Counted from the stretch's first letter, positions 43,305 through 52,437 are shown. The stretch is 64,000 nt of DNA from BOG-1184 sp049514575 (GCA_049514575.1 JBEKUX010000006.1:1-64000), one strand, 5' to 3'. Numbers and translations are program-made. Notes: generated by a model from the sequence alone, not told the origin.

Positions 43305-43916
43305 TTATTTCTTCCCGTGTTCCTTGTCCAGCGCCATCTTGTAGTAGCTGGTATCCACCTCGATCGTTTCGGTGGAGAGATTCAGTCCGTTAAGGGCTAT
43401 TTCAATCTCGCGTACGGCCGGAAGGTTGGGATGGGATTTCTTGAGCTCCTCGGCCTGCTCCTTGATCGTCTGGAAACGGTCACGGAAAAACTGGGTAAGT
43501 TCGTTGCATTTGAACGAAAGCTCCTTGAGCTCCTCTTTTTCGCGGAACTGGAGGATCGCGGTCATTTTTCCCTGGAGCAGGAGCGAGCACCACTGCTCAA
43601 GCTTGTAAATTGGAATGGCGTATTTCCGCGAAGCGTAAAATCCGATGCCGATCGCGAGCATCAGGTTCACGAGCGCGCTGAAAAGCAGGGACGGCAGAAT
43701 CAGTGAAAGGATGTTCTGGTGAGTAAGGTTCTGCGTCTGCTGGTCGAGCTGGTACATGATGACGGTTTTGTATTTCATAAAGTAGACCAGCGCCATGGAG
43801 GCGAGAGAGACCAGCGTCGTGAGAAATACGGCCGCCACGATATGGATGATGAGCCGTATCTGAAGCGACTTTTTCACGAAAAAATGGGCTATCGGCTTTC
43901 TTTCGAAGTTTTTCAT
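43305..43916 (-). CDS. Small two-helix membrane protein with a HAMP-like domain
   Basis: From ATG 43916 (MKNFERKPIAHFFVKK, ribosome site GGGAGG) the product has 203 residues. Two membrane helices (about 17-42 and 70-93) enclose a short outside segment. A HAMP-like region follows (SRKYAIPIYKLEQWCSLLLQGKMTAIL) and then a coiled coil (EKEELKELSFKCNELTQFFRDRFQTIKEQAEELKK). There is no kinase, cyclase or chemoreceptor output domain. It may be an adaptor in envelope signalling. The longer frame to 43958 has no ribosome site. Confidence 0.7.
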   Translation of the reverse strand: MKNFERKPIAHFFVKKSLQIRLIIHIVAAVFLTTLVSLASMALVYFMKYKTVIMYQLDQQTQNLTHQNILSLILPSLLFSALVNLMLAIGIGFYASRKYAIPIYKLEQWCSLLLQGKMTAILQFREKEELKELSFKCNELTQFFRDRFQTIKEQAEELKKSHPNLPAVREIEIALNGLNLSTETIEVDTSYYKMALDKEHGKK

Positions 43917-44077
43917 CGGTAATCCTCCCTGAACAAGCTTCCGTTCATAAGGCCTCACTAATTATATATTTATGCTTACCGTTTGAACAGAGGAATCGCC
44001 TACCGCATCTTTTTGAAATCAGGCGGTTCGCAAAAGCCGGTAGAATATACTTTTTGCATGAGCAAGGAGCGAAAAAT

Positions 44078-45058
44078 ATGCGGAAGACGATGATTGTCTG
44101 CTCTTTGCTGCTTTGTCCAGCATTTGCAACGGTGCTGACCTCGTCTGCTCAGCAGGTTGTTAAAGAATATAAGTATGTTACGGGCCTGGGGGTCATTAAT
44201 AACAGCAACGATACGGTTATCGTGATCCGGCGATTCGTGCTTGATTCGACGGTCACCTATCTGACCATTGATCCGGAATCGCTTTCCATATCGACCCTCA
44301 ACTCAGGGACCATGACTTTTTCCGATGAACCATGGCAGACCATTTACGCCCGTTTTGCCGCAACACCGTATATAAAGGCGCTGAAGATGGCTATTGCCAC
44401 CGGCGATTCGCTCCAGAACGCCGGAATACGGCATGTCACCGGGTCACAGCAGGGGATCAACCTTACGGTTGACCTTTGTCCCTCAGTTAAACCGCTTGAC
44501 CGCAACGTCTTTACCGGCATTATCGAAGAAATCGGCTGTGTCGAAAAACCGGTTCCAATTGCAGTCGCAATTACCGGGCAATGGCTGAATTCACACAAAC
44601 AGGACTTCAACTGGCTGAAAGGCCTTGCCGACTCCAACCAGCTTTCCATTACCTGGATCAACCATTCATATAACCATTATTCGAAAGACAGTCTTCCGCT
44701 GAAAATGAATTTTCTGCTGGCAAAGGGCACTGATATCAGCGCAGAAGTGTTTAAAACCGAAACCCTTTTGCTTCAGAAGGGTCTTCGGCCATCGGTTTTT
44801 TTCCGGTTTCCGGGCCTTGTTTCGGGAAAATCGGTTTTCATGAAAATCGTTGATTTCGGACTGATCCCGATCGGCAGCGACGCCTGGCTGTCCAAAGGGC
44901 AGAGGCCCGGAAACGGCAGTATCGTGCTCATCCACGCGAACGGCAACGATCCTTACGGCGTACGTATCTGGACCGAACTGCTGAAGCGGGAACGGCGGAA
45001 TATCCTCAATCGGCAATGGAGACTTTTTGACTTGCGGGAAAGCCTCCGATGCGAATAA
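44078..45058 (+). CDS. Secreted NodB-like polysaccharide deacetylase-type protein
   Basis: The ATG at 44078 follows AAGGAGCG. Residues 1-24 are a signal peptide (MRKTMIVCSLLLCPAFATVLTSSAQQ). The second half has the polysaccharide deacetylase layout: Asp in NLTVDLCPSVKPLD, His pair in ITWINHSYNHYSKDSLP, PSVFFRFPGLVSGKSV and IVLIHANGNDPYG. The first Asp-Asp pair is not complete and the protein is divergent, so activity is uncertain; it may act on peptidoglycan or a surface glycan. It is a single gene upstream of purM. Confidence 0.75.
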   Translation: MRKTMIVCSLLLCPAFATVLTSSAQQVVKEYKYVTGLGVINNSNDTVIVIRRFVLDSTVTYLTIDPESLSISTLNSGTMTFSDEPWQTIYARFAATPYIKALKMAIATGDSLQNAGIRHVTGSQQGINLTVDLCPSVKPLDRNVFTGIIEEIGCVEKPVPIAVAITGQWLNSHKQDFNWLKGLADSNQLSITWINHSYNHYSKDSLPLKMNFLLAKGTDISAEVFKTETLLLQKGLRPSVFFRFPGLVSGKSVFMKIVDFGLIPIGSDAWLSKGQRPGNGSIVLIHANGNDPYGVRIWTELLKRERRNILNRQWRLFDLRESLRCE

Positions 45059-45230
45059 AAACAACGTGCCGGTTTTAGCCGGGGAACCCATAAAGGCGTC
45101 CTCTCAGCAACACCTTCGGTCAGTGGTGAGCTTTTCCGGTTGTTTGACTCATCCACTATCCTGATCTATTTTAAACGGCTGTCAGCGGGAAATTTACTTT
45201 TCATAACAGCTTTCATCCCGGAGAAACACT

Positions 45231-46268
45231 ATGGCAAAATCGCTGAAATATTCCGATGCCGGCGTCGATGTGGCGGTCTGGAACAAGGTAAAAGGGCGGA
45301 TCGGCGACATGGTCAGCTCGACCTTTACGAATGACGTCGTGGGCGGCTTCGGCCAGTTCGGGGGCATGTTTTCCATCGCTTCGCTTAAAACGATGGTCGA
45401 ACCCGTTCTGGTGTCATCGACCGACAGCGTGGGAACAAAGGTCAAAATAGCGTTCGAGACCGGCGTCCATAACACGGTGGGCGAGGACATCGTCAACCAC
45501 TGCATCAACGATATCCTGGTGCTCGGCGCCCGGCCGCTGTTTTTCCTCGATTATATCGGCATCAACAAGCTGGTCCCGGCCGTGGCCGAACAGATCCTCG
45601 ACGGACTCACGCGCGCCTGCCGGGCCGGAGGTTGCGTGCTCATCGGCGGCGAGACCGCCGAGATGCCTGCCGTCTACAACCCCGGCGAATATGACCTGGT
45701 AGGCTGCATCGTGGGAGTTGTTGACAAGAGCAAGATAGTCGACGGCCAGACGATCATTCCGGGCGATGTGGCGATAGGTCTCAGATCGAGCGGTCTGCAC
45801 ACCAACGGGTACAGCCTTGCCCGCAAAATAGTCAGGGAAGCGGCCCGGAAAAAGTACGGCGACCTGTTTGAACCTGCCGGCAAAACGTTCGGCCAGGTGC
45901 TGCTCACCCCGCACCGCGCCTACGATCCGGTGCGGAGTCTCATGGACAGGGGTTTGATAAAAGGGTGCGCTCACATTACGGGCGGCGGTTTTCAGGACAA
46001 TGTGGACCGCATCATGCCGCCGGGGTGCGATGCCGCAATCGACACGAAGACGTGGACGCCCGACCCGATTTACAAATTCCTGCAGCAGGCGGGCAATGTG
46101 GAGACCGACGAGATGTACCACACGTTCAACATGGGGATTGGCATGGTTTTAGTGGTTGACCCGAAACAGGCGGACGCAGTGCTCAAATCGCCTGAGATTT
46201 CGGTTTTTGAGCCGCGGCGTATTGGGAAAATTATTAAGGGTAGTGGGAAAGTGGTAATGGAATATTAA
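45231..46268 (+). CDS. purM: Phosphoribosylformylglycinamidine cyclo-ligase
   Basis: PurM (AIR synthetase) closes the imidazole ring in purine synthesis. The 345-residue length and motifs are standard: YSDAGVDVAVWNKVKGRI, SSTDSVGTKVKIAFETGVHNTVGEDIVNHCINDILVLGARPLFFLDY, GCVLIGGETAEMPAVYNPGEYDLVG and LRSSGLHTNGYSLARKIV, then the glycine-rich HITGGGFQDNVDRIMP. The start is behind CCGGAGAA. No other purine gene lies nearby. A truncated family-1 repeat begins at its stop codon. Confidence 0.96.
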   Translation: MAKSLKYSDAGVDVAVWNKVKGRIGDMVSSTFTNDVVGGFGQFGGMFSIASLKTMVEPVLVSSTDSVGTKVKIAFETGVHNTVGEDIVNHCINDILVLGARPLFFLDYIGINKLVPAVAEQILDGLTRACRAGGCVLIGGETAEMPAVYNPGEYDLVGCIVGVVDKSKIVDGQTIIPGDVAIGLRSSGLHTNGYSLARKIVREAARKKYGDLFEPAGKTFGQVLLTPHRAYDPVRSLMDRGLIKGCAHITGGGFQDNVDRIMPPGCDAAIDTKTWTPDPIYKFLQQAGNVETDEMYHTFNMGIGMVLVVDPKQADAVLKSPEISVFEPRRIGKIIKGSGKVVMEY

Positions 46269-46380
46269 TAATAATTTTCCATTGGCTAAAGGCTTCTGTG
46301 GAGGGTGGCGGGTGGGCGCCGGTCGTGCAGCTTTGAGCATTCGTTACCCGCACCCACAAGTTTCTGTGGAAGTGAAATCA
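46269..46380. repeat. Family 1 palindromic element, copy 5 (left half)
   Basis: TTGGCTAAAGGC, GGCGGGTGGGCGCCGGTCG, TGCAGCTTTGAGCATTCG, ACCCGCACCCACAAG and CTGTGGAAGTGAAATC repeat the left arm and part of the centre of family 1. The right arm is lost, and a family-2 element begins about 25 bases later. Together they fill the 306-base gap between purM and cysS. Confidence 0.75.
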
Positions 46381-46404
46381 AAATCCGGAGCCGGTTTAGA
46401 TCCC

Positions 46405-46563
46405 GCGCCGGGCCTTCCTGTAAGTGGCTTTTGTGCGGCCTGAGCGAGGGAGGCGGTAAATCACGCGAAGCGTGGAGGTTTGCACGAAAGTTCTAAATCG
46501 GAAAGCCGACCGAGCGAAGGTGCTTCCGCACCAAAAGGCGCTGGAAGGAAGTGCACGGCGCTG
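46405..46563. repeat. Family 2 imperfect inverted repeat, copy 1
   Basis: The ends GCGCCGGGCCTTCCTGTAAG..GGCTTTT and AAAAGGCGCTGGAAGGAAGT..CGGCGCTG pair imperfectly. The inside carries TCACGCGAAGCGTGGA and ATCGGAAAGCCGACC. The element at 62427-62590 has the same ends, size and inner hairpin. It reaches to 12 bases before the cysS ATG. Confidence 0.7.
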
Positions 46564-46574
46564 AATATAAAAGT

Positions 46575-48050
46575 ATGAAAAAAGAATTTCACATTTATAA
46601 CACCGCAACCCGTTCAAAAGAACTTTTTACCCCGCTGCACGACATCGTGGGGATGTACTGCTGCGGACCCACGGTATACAACTACGCCCATATTGGCAAT
46701 CTGCGCACTTATATCTTCGAGGACGTTCTCAAGCGAGCGCTTTTTTCGCTCGGGTACAAGGTGAAACACGTCATCAACATAACCGATGTGGGACATCTTG
46801 TCTCAGATGCCGATACCGGAGAAGACAAGATGGAAAAAGGTGCAAAGCGCGAAGGCAAGAGCGTATGGGACATCGCCGCATTTTATACGCAGAAGTTCAT
46901 GGAAAACATCCGCGATTTGAATATCCAGGCTCCCGACCTTTTTCCGAAGGCGACCGGCCATATTCCTCAGATGATTGCAATGGTGCAGGAGCTTGAGCGC
47001 AAGGGCCTTACCTACCGGACCAATGACGGCATTTATTTCGACGCCATGAAGTTTCCGGCCTATGCCGGTTTCGCCAGGCTCGATCCGGCTTCGATCAGGG
47101 CAGGGGAGCGAGTTGACATGGGCGATAAACGCTCGCCGACCGATTTTGCGCTCTGGAAATTCTCGCCCTCGGGCGCACAGCGCCAGATGGAGTGGAAAAG
47201 CCCGTGGGGAGTGGGCTTCCCGGGCTGGCACATCGAGTGCAGCGCCATGGCGCTCGCGTACCTGCCGCAGCCGATAGAGATCCACTGCGGCGGCACCGAC
47301 CACGTGCGTATCCACCATACGAACGAGATCGCGCAGGCCGAGGGCGCAACCGGGAAGCAGTTCGTGCGGTACTGGCTGCACGGCGAATTTCTGGTGATCG
47401 ACAAAGGAAAAATGGCAAAGTCGGGCGATAATTTCGTGACCCTCGATTCGTTCGCTGCGCAGAGAATTCCGCCGCTTGCGTACAGGTTTTTCTGTTTTTC
47501 CGCCCATTACCGGAGTCCGCTGGCGTTCAGCTGGGAAGGACTGAAGGGCGCGGCCGCAGGCCTTGCAAACCTCCGAAGGAGCCTTTCGACTGGTTCGCCG
47601 GAGAAAGGCGCGGTGGAGAAGAACGGGGCGACGCCTGAGGCCGTAGAACGAATGCTCGAAAAATTCTACTCGGTGGTTTACGACGATCTCAACATGCCGC
47701 AGGCCATGGCCGCGCTGCATGAAATCGTACGCGACGAAAAAACGGCGATTGCGCTCCGGCGCGGCGCCGCGGCCCGTGCCGACGAAATCCTGGGTCTTGA
47801 TCTCCTTAAGCCTGCGGAGGAATCGGCCGCCGAGTCGTTTCCGGGTGAAAAGGGAACCACGATCAGGCTCATTGCAGGCCGCCCGCCGGCAGAAGGCCGG
47901 AAACGGGAGATCATTGAAAAGGTGCGGCAGCGGCAGCGCGCACGGGCGGACAAGGACTGGGCAATGGCCGACAGCCTTCGCAAGGAGCTCCTGCAACTCG
48001 GCGCAGCGGCCAGAGATCTGCCGGACGGAACAGTGGAAGTCACGCTGTAA
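46575..48050 (+). CDS. cysS: Cysteinyl-tRNA synthetase
   Basis: CysRS charges tRNA-Cys. The signature GPTVYNYAHIGNLRTY holds the class I HIGH equivalent (HIGN), and KGKMAKSGDN is the KMSKS motif. Zinc ligands are provided by the first CCGPTVY Cys, GWHIECSAM, and the TDHVRIHHTNE region. The 491-residue length is normal, with a C-terminal anticodon domain ending in RADKDWAMADSLRKEL. The accepted start is ATG 46575 (MKKEFHIYNT); the frame opens 8 codons earlier inside a repeat. Confidence 0.96.
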   Translation: MKKEFHIYNTATRSKELFTPLHDIVGMYCCGPTVYNYAHIGNLRTYIFEDVLKRALFSLGYKVKHVINITDVGHLVSDADTGEDKMEKGAKREGKSVWDIAAFYTQKFMENIRDLNIQAPDLFPKATGHIPQMIAMVQELERKGLTYRTNDGIYFDAMKFPAYAGFARLDPASIRAGERVDMGDKRSPTDFALWKFSPSGAQRQMEWKSPWGVGFPGWHIECSAMALAYLPQPIEIHCGGTDHVRIHHTNEIAQAEGATGKQFVRYWLHGEFLVIDKGKMAKSGDNFVTLDSFAAQRIPPLAYRFFCFSAHYRSPLAFSWEGLKGAAAGLANLRRSLSTGSPEKGAVEKNGATPEAVERMLEKFYSVVYDDLNMPQAMAALHEIVRDEKTAIALRRGAAARADEILGLDLLKPAEESAAESFPGEKGTTIRLIAGRPPAEGRKREIIEKVRQRQRARADKDWAMADSLRKELLQLGAAARDLPDGTVEVTL

Positions 48051-48113
48051 ACTTAAAACAGCCCTGCTACACGAATTATTTTTCTGTTGTCACCAAATAA
48101 TGTCGGAGGAACC

Positions 48114-48710
48114 ATGGGTAAAGAAAAAGAACAGGCTGAAGGTTTTGAGAAGAACATGAAGCGCATCATGCTCGGCTCCGAAATGGAGGAGCAGTTTCTG
48201 AAACGCCGCGAGATATTCCTGTGGGGCGAGATCAGCGACGATACTGCGGAAGCCATTGTCAAGAGGATACTCTATTTCGACGGGCAGTCGAGCGACGATA
48301 TCACGATGTATATCAACAGCCCGGGCGGCGTCATCTCGGCCGGCCTTGCCATCTACGACGCGATGCAGAAGGCGAAGTCGGACATTGCCGTCGCATGCAT
48401 GGGGCAGGCGGCGAGCATGGGAGCGCTTATCCTCTGCGCCGGCACCAAGGGCAAGCGCGAAGCGTGGGAGCATGCCCGCGTGCTTATCCATCAGCCGCTC
48501 ATTTCCGGGAACATGTTCGGGCCGGCCTCTGACCTGCAGATCCAGGCCGAAGAAATGCTCCACGTGCGGGACAACCTGAACGAAATCCTTGCGCGGCACA
48601 CGGGCCAGTCCATTAAAAAGATCACCGAAGACACGGACCGCGACTATTTCATGTCTGCGGAAGAGGCGAAGACGTACGGTATTGTGGACCGCGTGGTGAA
48701 GAGAAAGTAA
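48114..48710 (+). CDS. clpP: ClpP-family serine protease subunit
   Basis: A 198-residue ClpP. The catalytic triad is visible: Ser101 in GQAASMGALIL, His126 in RVLIHQPLISG and Asp173 in TEDTDRDYFMS. SPGGVISAGLAIYDAMQ is the family signature. The N-terminus lacks the usual axial-loop sequence (IPxVIExTxxGER), reading KNMKRIMLGSEMEEQFLKRREIFLWGEI instead, so this may be a second ClpP-type subunit rather than the main one. ATG 48114 has GGAGG 5 bases upstream. No ClpX follows. Confidence 0.92.
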   Translation: MGKEKEQAEGFEKNMKRIMLGSEMEEQFLKRREIFLWGEISDDTAEAIVKRILYFDGQSSDDITMYINSPGGVISAGLAIYDAMQKAKSDIAVACMGQAASMGALILCAGTKGKREAWEHARVLIHQPLISGNMFGPASDLQIQAEEMLHVRDNLNEILARHTGQSIKKITEDTDRDYFMSAEEAKTYGIVDRVVKRK

Positions 48711-48896
48711 AGCTGATGCCAGTAATCGATAGGATATAGAGACATTTCTGTATCCGTTAAAAAGCGTAATTTGATAATTCAATAGATTTTTCCCGCCTTG
48801 TTTTGCGGCCTCAGCAACATTCCAATAGGTTATTTTAAACTGAATACAGAGCGGTTTCAGCTTCTTTGCGCGTCTTACCTGTGTGAGAAAGGAACC

Positions 48897-49421
48897 ATGG
48901 CCGGCATCAACCGCGAGACTGAAAATGAACTGCGGGTGTTATACGAACGGTATGCGTCGCTGGTCCATGCGCGGTGCCGCTCGATCCTGCATTCGGAGGA
49001 CGAAGCGTGGGACGCTACGCAGGAGGTATTCATGAAGCTCATCAATGCGCTGCGGTCTATCGAAAAAAAAGAGTCGATCTATTCGTGGCTCCTGAGCGCC
49101 TCAACCAACCACTGCATTTCCCTGCTGCGAAGGCGAAGAAGCGTGAGATTTAACGAGGAGATCCACAGCGCCGGGGCATCGGACCATGTTCCGCAACAGG
49201 AGCGCGCATTACTGCTTAAAGAGGTGCTGCATCGATTTCTTCTGCCGTGGGACCGCAAAGTGCGCGAAGTGGTCATGTACGCCTATTTCGACGGATACAG
49301 ACAGGAAGAGATCGTCCGGCTTACGGGCCTCGGCGCATCGACCATCCGCAAATATCTTACGCGTTTCAAACGGAAGTCGGCTGAATCCGGTTTGAAGTTT
49401 GAGGAGGTCATCTATGGCTGA
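48897..49421 (+). CDS. ECF-type RNA polymerase sigma factor
   Basis: A 174-residue sigma-70 family protein with regions 2 and 4 only. Region 2 is LYERYASLVHARCRSILHSEDEAWDATQEVFMKLINAL with the core-binding DATQEVFMKL; region 4 is VVMYAYFDGYRQEEIVRLTGLGASTIRKYLTRFKRKS. The ATG at 48897 follows AAAGGA; the earlier frame from 48798 lacks a ribosome site. The stop overlaps the start of the anti-sigma gene (ATGGCTGA), so the pair is translationally coupled. It presumably controls the caspase and secreted-protein genes downstream. Confidence 0.92.
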   Translation: MAGINRETENELRVLYERYASLVHARCRSILHSEDEAWDATQEVFMKLINALRSIEKKESIYSWLLSASTNHCISLLRRRRSVRFNEEIHSAGASDHVPQQERALLLKEVLHRFLLPWDRKVREVVMYAYFDGYRQEEIVRLTGLGASTIRKYLTRFKRKSAESGLKFEEVIYG

Positions 49422-50217
49422 TGCCTGCATCCGACGTCTCGACGTCGAGCTTTATAGTGCCGGAGATTTATCCGCAGCGGCGGCAGCCGGGCTTGCGGAG
49501 CACCTGCATTCCTGCCCGTCATGCAGCGCCTATCTGGCGAAATTGAAGAAGGAACGCGAAGAGTTTCTCCGTGCGCACCCGTTCGCGGAATTTCTGTCGG
49601 CCGGTGTCGCTGATAACCGCGGTGAACGCTGGTACGAAAAGCTTATAACAGCACTGTCGTTTCCGGTTATTCGTCCGGTGCTGGCGCCTGTGGCTATACT
49701 TCTGGTGGCGGCCGTTGTTGTTCCCTTTATAATAAAACCGGCAGGAAACGACATCCGCTATAAAGGCGCGCCCGGTAAGAGCGCGCTCGCTCTTTCATAT
49801 ATTTACAAAAGGGATGGCGCCGTTCATACAAGCACCCCACAGGACCTGTTCCGCGTCGGCGACCAGGTGCAGGTATTCTATTCCTCGGACAAAGAGCAGA
49901 ACGTAAGTCTGTTCAGCGTCGACAGTAAGGGCGTCGTTTCGTTTTATCAGCCGGATGCACAGTCGGCACTCTGCAGCATCCGCTCCGGCGCCGGCCCGCA
50001 GGTTGCATATCCGAAGAGTATCGTGCTCGACAGCACGCAGGGCGCCGAGCTCGTGGTCGCGGTCTTTTCCGAAGAGCCGTTTGATACGAATCAGATAAAA
50101 AAATGGGTAGCAGGATTTAAAATAACGGCGGATATGGTTACTCTTGAAAAGACGGTCAAGAGCAATCCGCCGGCGAAGAAAAATATTGTACAGACGTTGT
50201 TGCTCAAAAAAGGATAG
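49414..50217 (+). CDS. Zinc-finger anti-sigma factor with DUF4384-like periplasmic domain
   Basis: A 267-residue membrane protein. The cytoplasmic N-terminus has the anti-sigma zinc motif HLHSCPSC (His30-x3-Cys34-x2-Cys37). A membrane helix spans about residues 84-106 (PVLAPVAILLVAAVVVPFII). The outer part (about 115-220) has a DUF4384-like beta domain (LFRVGDQVQVFYSSDKEQNVSLFSVDSKGVVSFYQP), a domain often found with caspase-like and surface proteins in bacteria. GAGGAGG precedes ATG 49414. The gene ends in TAG. It would release the sigma factor on an envelope signal. Confidence 0.88.
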   Translation: MADACIRRLDVELYSAGDLSAAAAAGLAEHLHSCPSCSAYLAKLKKEREEFLRAHPFAEFLSAGVADNRGERWYEKLITALSFPVIRPVLAPVAILLVAAVVVPFIIKPAGNDIRYKGAPGKSALALSYIYKRDGAVHTSTPQDLFRVGDQVQVFYSSDKEQNVSLFSVDSKGVVSFYQPDAQSALCSIRSGAGPQVAYPKSIVLDSTQGAELVVAVFSEEPFDTNQIKKWVAGFKITADMVTLEKTVKSNPPAKKNIVQTLLLKKG

Positions 50218-50236
50218 TTGTAAGTATAATAACATG

Positions 50237-50405
50237 TTTTGGTTTGCTGTGCCCAGTGTCCCCCGGGTGCCGATATTGCCTAGAGGCCTTATTAAGGATA
50301 ACAGTGTTATCTAAAGACCTTTTAAGGATAAAAAGATTTATGCTTAAAACGGTACTTAGAACGGCCAAGCAACGATCTTCTGTGTGGGGGCACTGTCAAG
50401 CTGTC
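50237..50405. repeat. Family 3 repeat with an internal insertion
   Basis: Outer parts GCTGTGCCCAGTGTCCCCCG, GATATTGCC and then CAAGCAACGATCTTCTGTG, GGGGGCACTGTCAAGCTG match 20706 and 38708. Between GATATTGCC and CAAGCAACG there are some 85 extra bases, which include TTAAGGATAACAGTGTTATC and TTTTAAGGATAAAAAG; part of this insert recurs at 8949. It lies between the anti-sigma and caspase genes. Confidence 0.65.
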
Positions 50406-50480
50406 TTGTCACTCAAAATCAACTTCAAATTCAAACCCCTGGCTCTTTGGGAGGAGGGGGCAAGGAGGAGAGGTCAAATT

Positions 50481-50610
50481 TTGCGTGAGGCATGCTCCCG
50501 TAGGGAGGGTGGTGATTTCGTAGGGGCGATTCATGAATCGCCCATTGTGTAGAGACGCACGGCCGTGCGTCTCTACATGCCGGCCCCTGCGGAGCAGGAG
50601 GCACGCCCAA
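50481..50610. repeat. TTGCGTGAGG..CACGCCCAA element with nested palindromes
   Basis: The ends TTGCGTGAGG and GGCACGCCCAA match, in reverse orientation, those of 62251-62410 (TTGGGCGTGCC..CCTCACGCAA). CCTGCGGAGCAGG is near the right end. Two palindromes are nested inside: GTAGGGGCGATTC around ATGAATCGCCC (about 50521-50544) and GTAGAGACGCACG with its mirror CGTGCGTCTCTAC (about 50551-50578). Confidence 0.75.
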
Positions 50611-50636
50611 GAAGAAATAGAGTATTGGATAATTCC

Positions 50637-52217
50637 ATGGATACAAGAAGAAATCTAACAACAATAATAATTCTAACCTTTATTTTTACCGCCTCCGCCG
50701 CCCGGTATGCTCTTCTTATCGGCTGCAATTACGGGGGGAGCGAGGTAGAGCAACTGGAATGGGCCGAAGCTGATGCCGGACGGTTTGCCTCGCTGCTCAC
50801 CGACCTCGGCGGTTTTGACTCGTCCGCAACCGTGACGCTGCTCCACCCGGACAGTGTGGCCCTTGACAAAGAACTGGACCGGACCGCCGCCCTGCTGCGA
50901 TCGTCAAAGACGCCGGAAAACGATCTCTTCCTCCTGTATTACTCCGGCCATGCCGACGGCCTCGACATACTTTTAGGCGCCACCAAATATCCGCTTAAAA
51001 AAGTTCAAAGGTATCTGGATTCCCTGCCGGCCGCCATCCGCATCGGCGTGTTCGACGCGTGCCAGAGCGGCGCGATCACTGCCTACAAAGGCGGCAAGCC
51101 GGCTGAACCGTTCTATCTCACTGATCCGCAGAAGATCAAGGGCGAGGTCATCATTGCGTCAACCGCGGCCAACGAGCGGGCCCAGGAGTCCGAGTCGCTC
51201 AAAGGGTCGATATTCACTTTTTACTGGCTCAGCGGACTGCGGGGGAGCGCCGACGCATCGGGCGACCGCCGGGTGACTCTGGACGAAGCCTACCGGTACG
51301 CCTACCGCAAGACCGTGGAAACGTCGACGCTCACCGGCGGAGAAGCGCAGCACCCGATGTACCGGTTCAATATCCGCGGCGAGGGTGATATCACGCTGAC
51401 CGATCTGACCGCGAGCGGCGGCGGCATTCGCTTCGACCGGACCTGCGAGGGGAAATTTTTAATTCTAAGCGACTCGTATACCGATATCTTCGCCGATTTT
51501 TCAAAGAAGAAAAGCACCGAATCGTTCGTATCGCTCGATCCGGGGAGTTACACGGTCATTAACGCGAACAACGGAGAGGTGGGCATGTACAGCTTCACGA
51601 TCGGGGAAACGCACAGCAGCAAGGAAGGTTCGCAAACCGCCCCTGCGATACAGCTTTCGCAATCCATGCTGGCGCCGAACCCGCTGACCGAGAGCAGGAT
51701 CAAAGGCGCCAATGCCGTGGCGCAGGCGAAAATAGCTGCGCCCGCGACTTCGCCGTTATCGACCTATGCCTGGGGCCTCGGTGCAGGAGTGCTTGCCACG
51801 CTCCGGAGCGGTAGCGGCAATTCCGAAAGGACCGTGTCATTCTGCTTTGCAAATACAATCTATATAAAGGACCACGCCGATCTTTTTTTCAACTTCTACT
51901 ACCTTACCGGCGGTCTTAATTTCGGCGCGGACATCGGTTTTGATTTTTTGGGGAACCCTGCGTCCTCCGGTATTCTCGCCGGCGCCGGTGCAGGGCTCTA
52001 TTATTTCGAGAAGAAAGGATTTTCTCCGGATAACGCCCTTTCACCCGCGCTTACCGCTCATATCGGGTATGCCGCCGATATTAATAAAAGCACCCAATTC
52101 ATCGTGCAGGTTCCCTACACCGTTACCTTCAGCCCTTCTGCCGGCCACAAAATCGGCATAGAACTGCGGCTGCTGTTCAGCGGCCAGTACAAGGATGTGA
52201 AAGTACTCAACTATTGA
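50637..52217 (+). CDS. Secreted caspase-like (C14) protease with C-terminal barrel-like domain
   Basis: A 526-residue protein starting MDTRRNLTTIIILTFIFTASA, a signal sequence. Residues 23-270 form a caspase-like fold: ARYALLIGCNYGG, His105 in LLYYSGHADGLD and Cys142 in VFDACQSGAI, the catalytic pair. A beta-rich middle part follows. Residues about 380-526 are Gly- and aromatic-rich (GLGAGVLATL, FNFYYLTGGLNFGADIGFDF, GAGAGLYYFEKKG, IELRLLFSGQYKDVKVLNY) and resemble an outer-membrane barrel; the same domain is the whole of the protein at 53306. The 24 codons before ATG 50637 are repeat sequence. It lies downstream of the sigma/anti-sigma pair. Confidence 0.88.
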   Translation: MDTRRNLTTIIILTFIFTASAARYALLIGCNYGGSEVEQLEWAEADAGRFASLLTDLGGFDSSATVTLLHPDSVALDKELDRTAALLRSSKTPENDLFLLYYSGHADGLDILLGATKYPLKKVQRYLDSLPAAIRIGVFDACQSGAITAYKGGKPAEPFYLTDPQKIKGEVIIASTAANERAQESESLKGSIFTFYWLSGLRGSADASGDRRVTLDEAYRYAYRKTVETSTLTGGEAQHPMYRFNIRGEGDITLTDLTASGGGIRFDRTCEGKFLILSDSYTDIFADFSKKKSTESFVSLDPGSYTVINANNGEVGMYSFTIGETHSSKEGSQTAPAIQLSQSMLAPNPLTESRIKGANAVAQAKIAAPATSPLSTYAWGLGAGVLATLRSGSGNSERTVSFCFANTIYIKDHADLFFNFYYLTGGLNFGADIGFDFLGNPASSGILAGAGAGLYYFEKKGFSPDNALSPALTAHIGYAADINKSTQFIVQVPYTVTFSPSAGHKIGIELRLLFSGQYKDVKVLNY

Positions 52218-52437
52218 TATCGTGCAAATCATTCCCCGAACTTTTCGTTTTCAGCGTATTCAGTTTTTTTTACCTGCCAGGGGTCGGGTGATTTAAAAAA
52301 AAGCAGTAACCTATTGCTGTCCGATCCATCTAAATATTATATATATTATAGTACGTGTCCTAAGCGGGTGTTGCAGCTATCGTGGATGAAAACGCTGAGT
52401 GCAGCGCCGCTCTTAACAAAGAAGAAAAGGAGGCAGT

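Noticed and set aside
45060..45230. purM leader with GCCGGGGAACCCATAAAGG, recalling part of the ydaO (c-di-AMP) riboswitch core
   Set aside because: Only one conserved box was found; the remaining ydaO boxes and the pseudoknot were not seen, and purM is not a usual target. A covariance-model search would decide.
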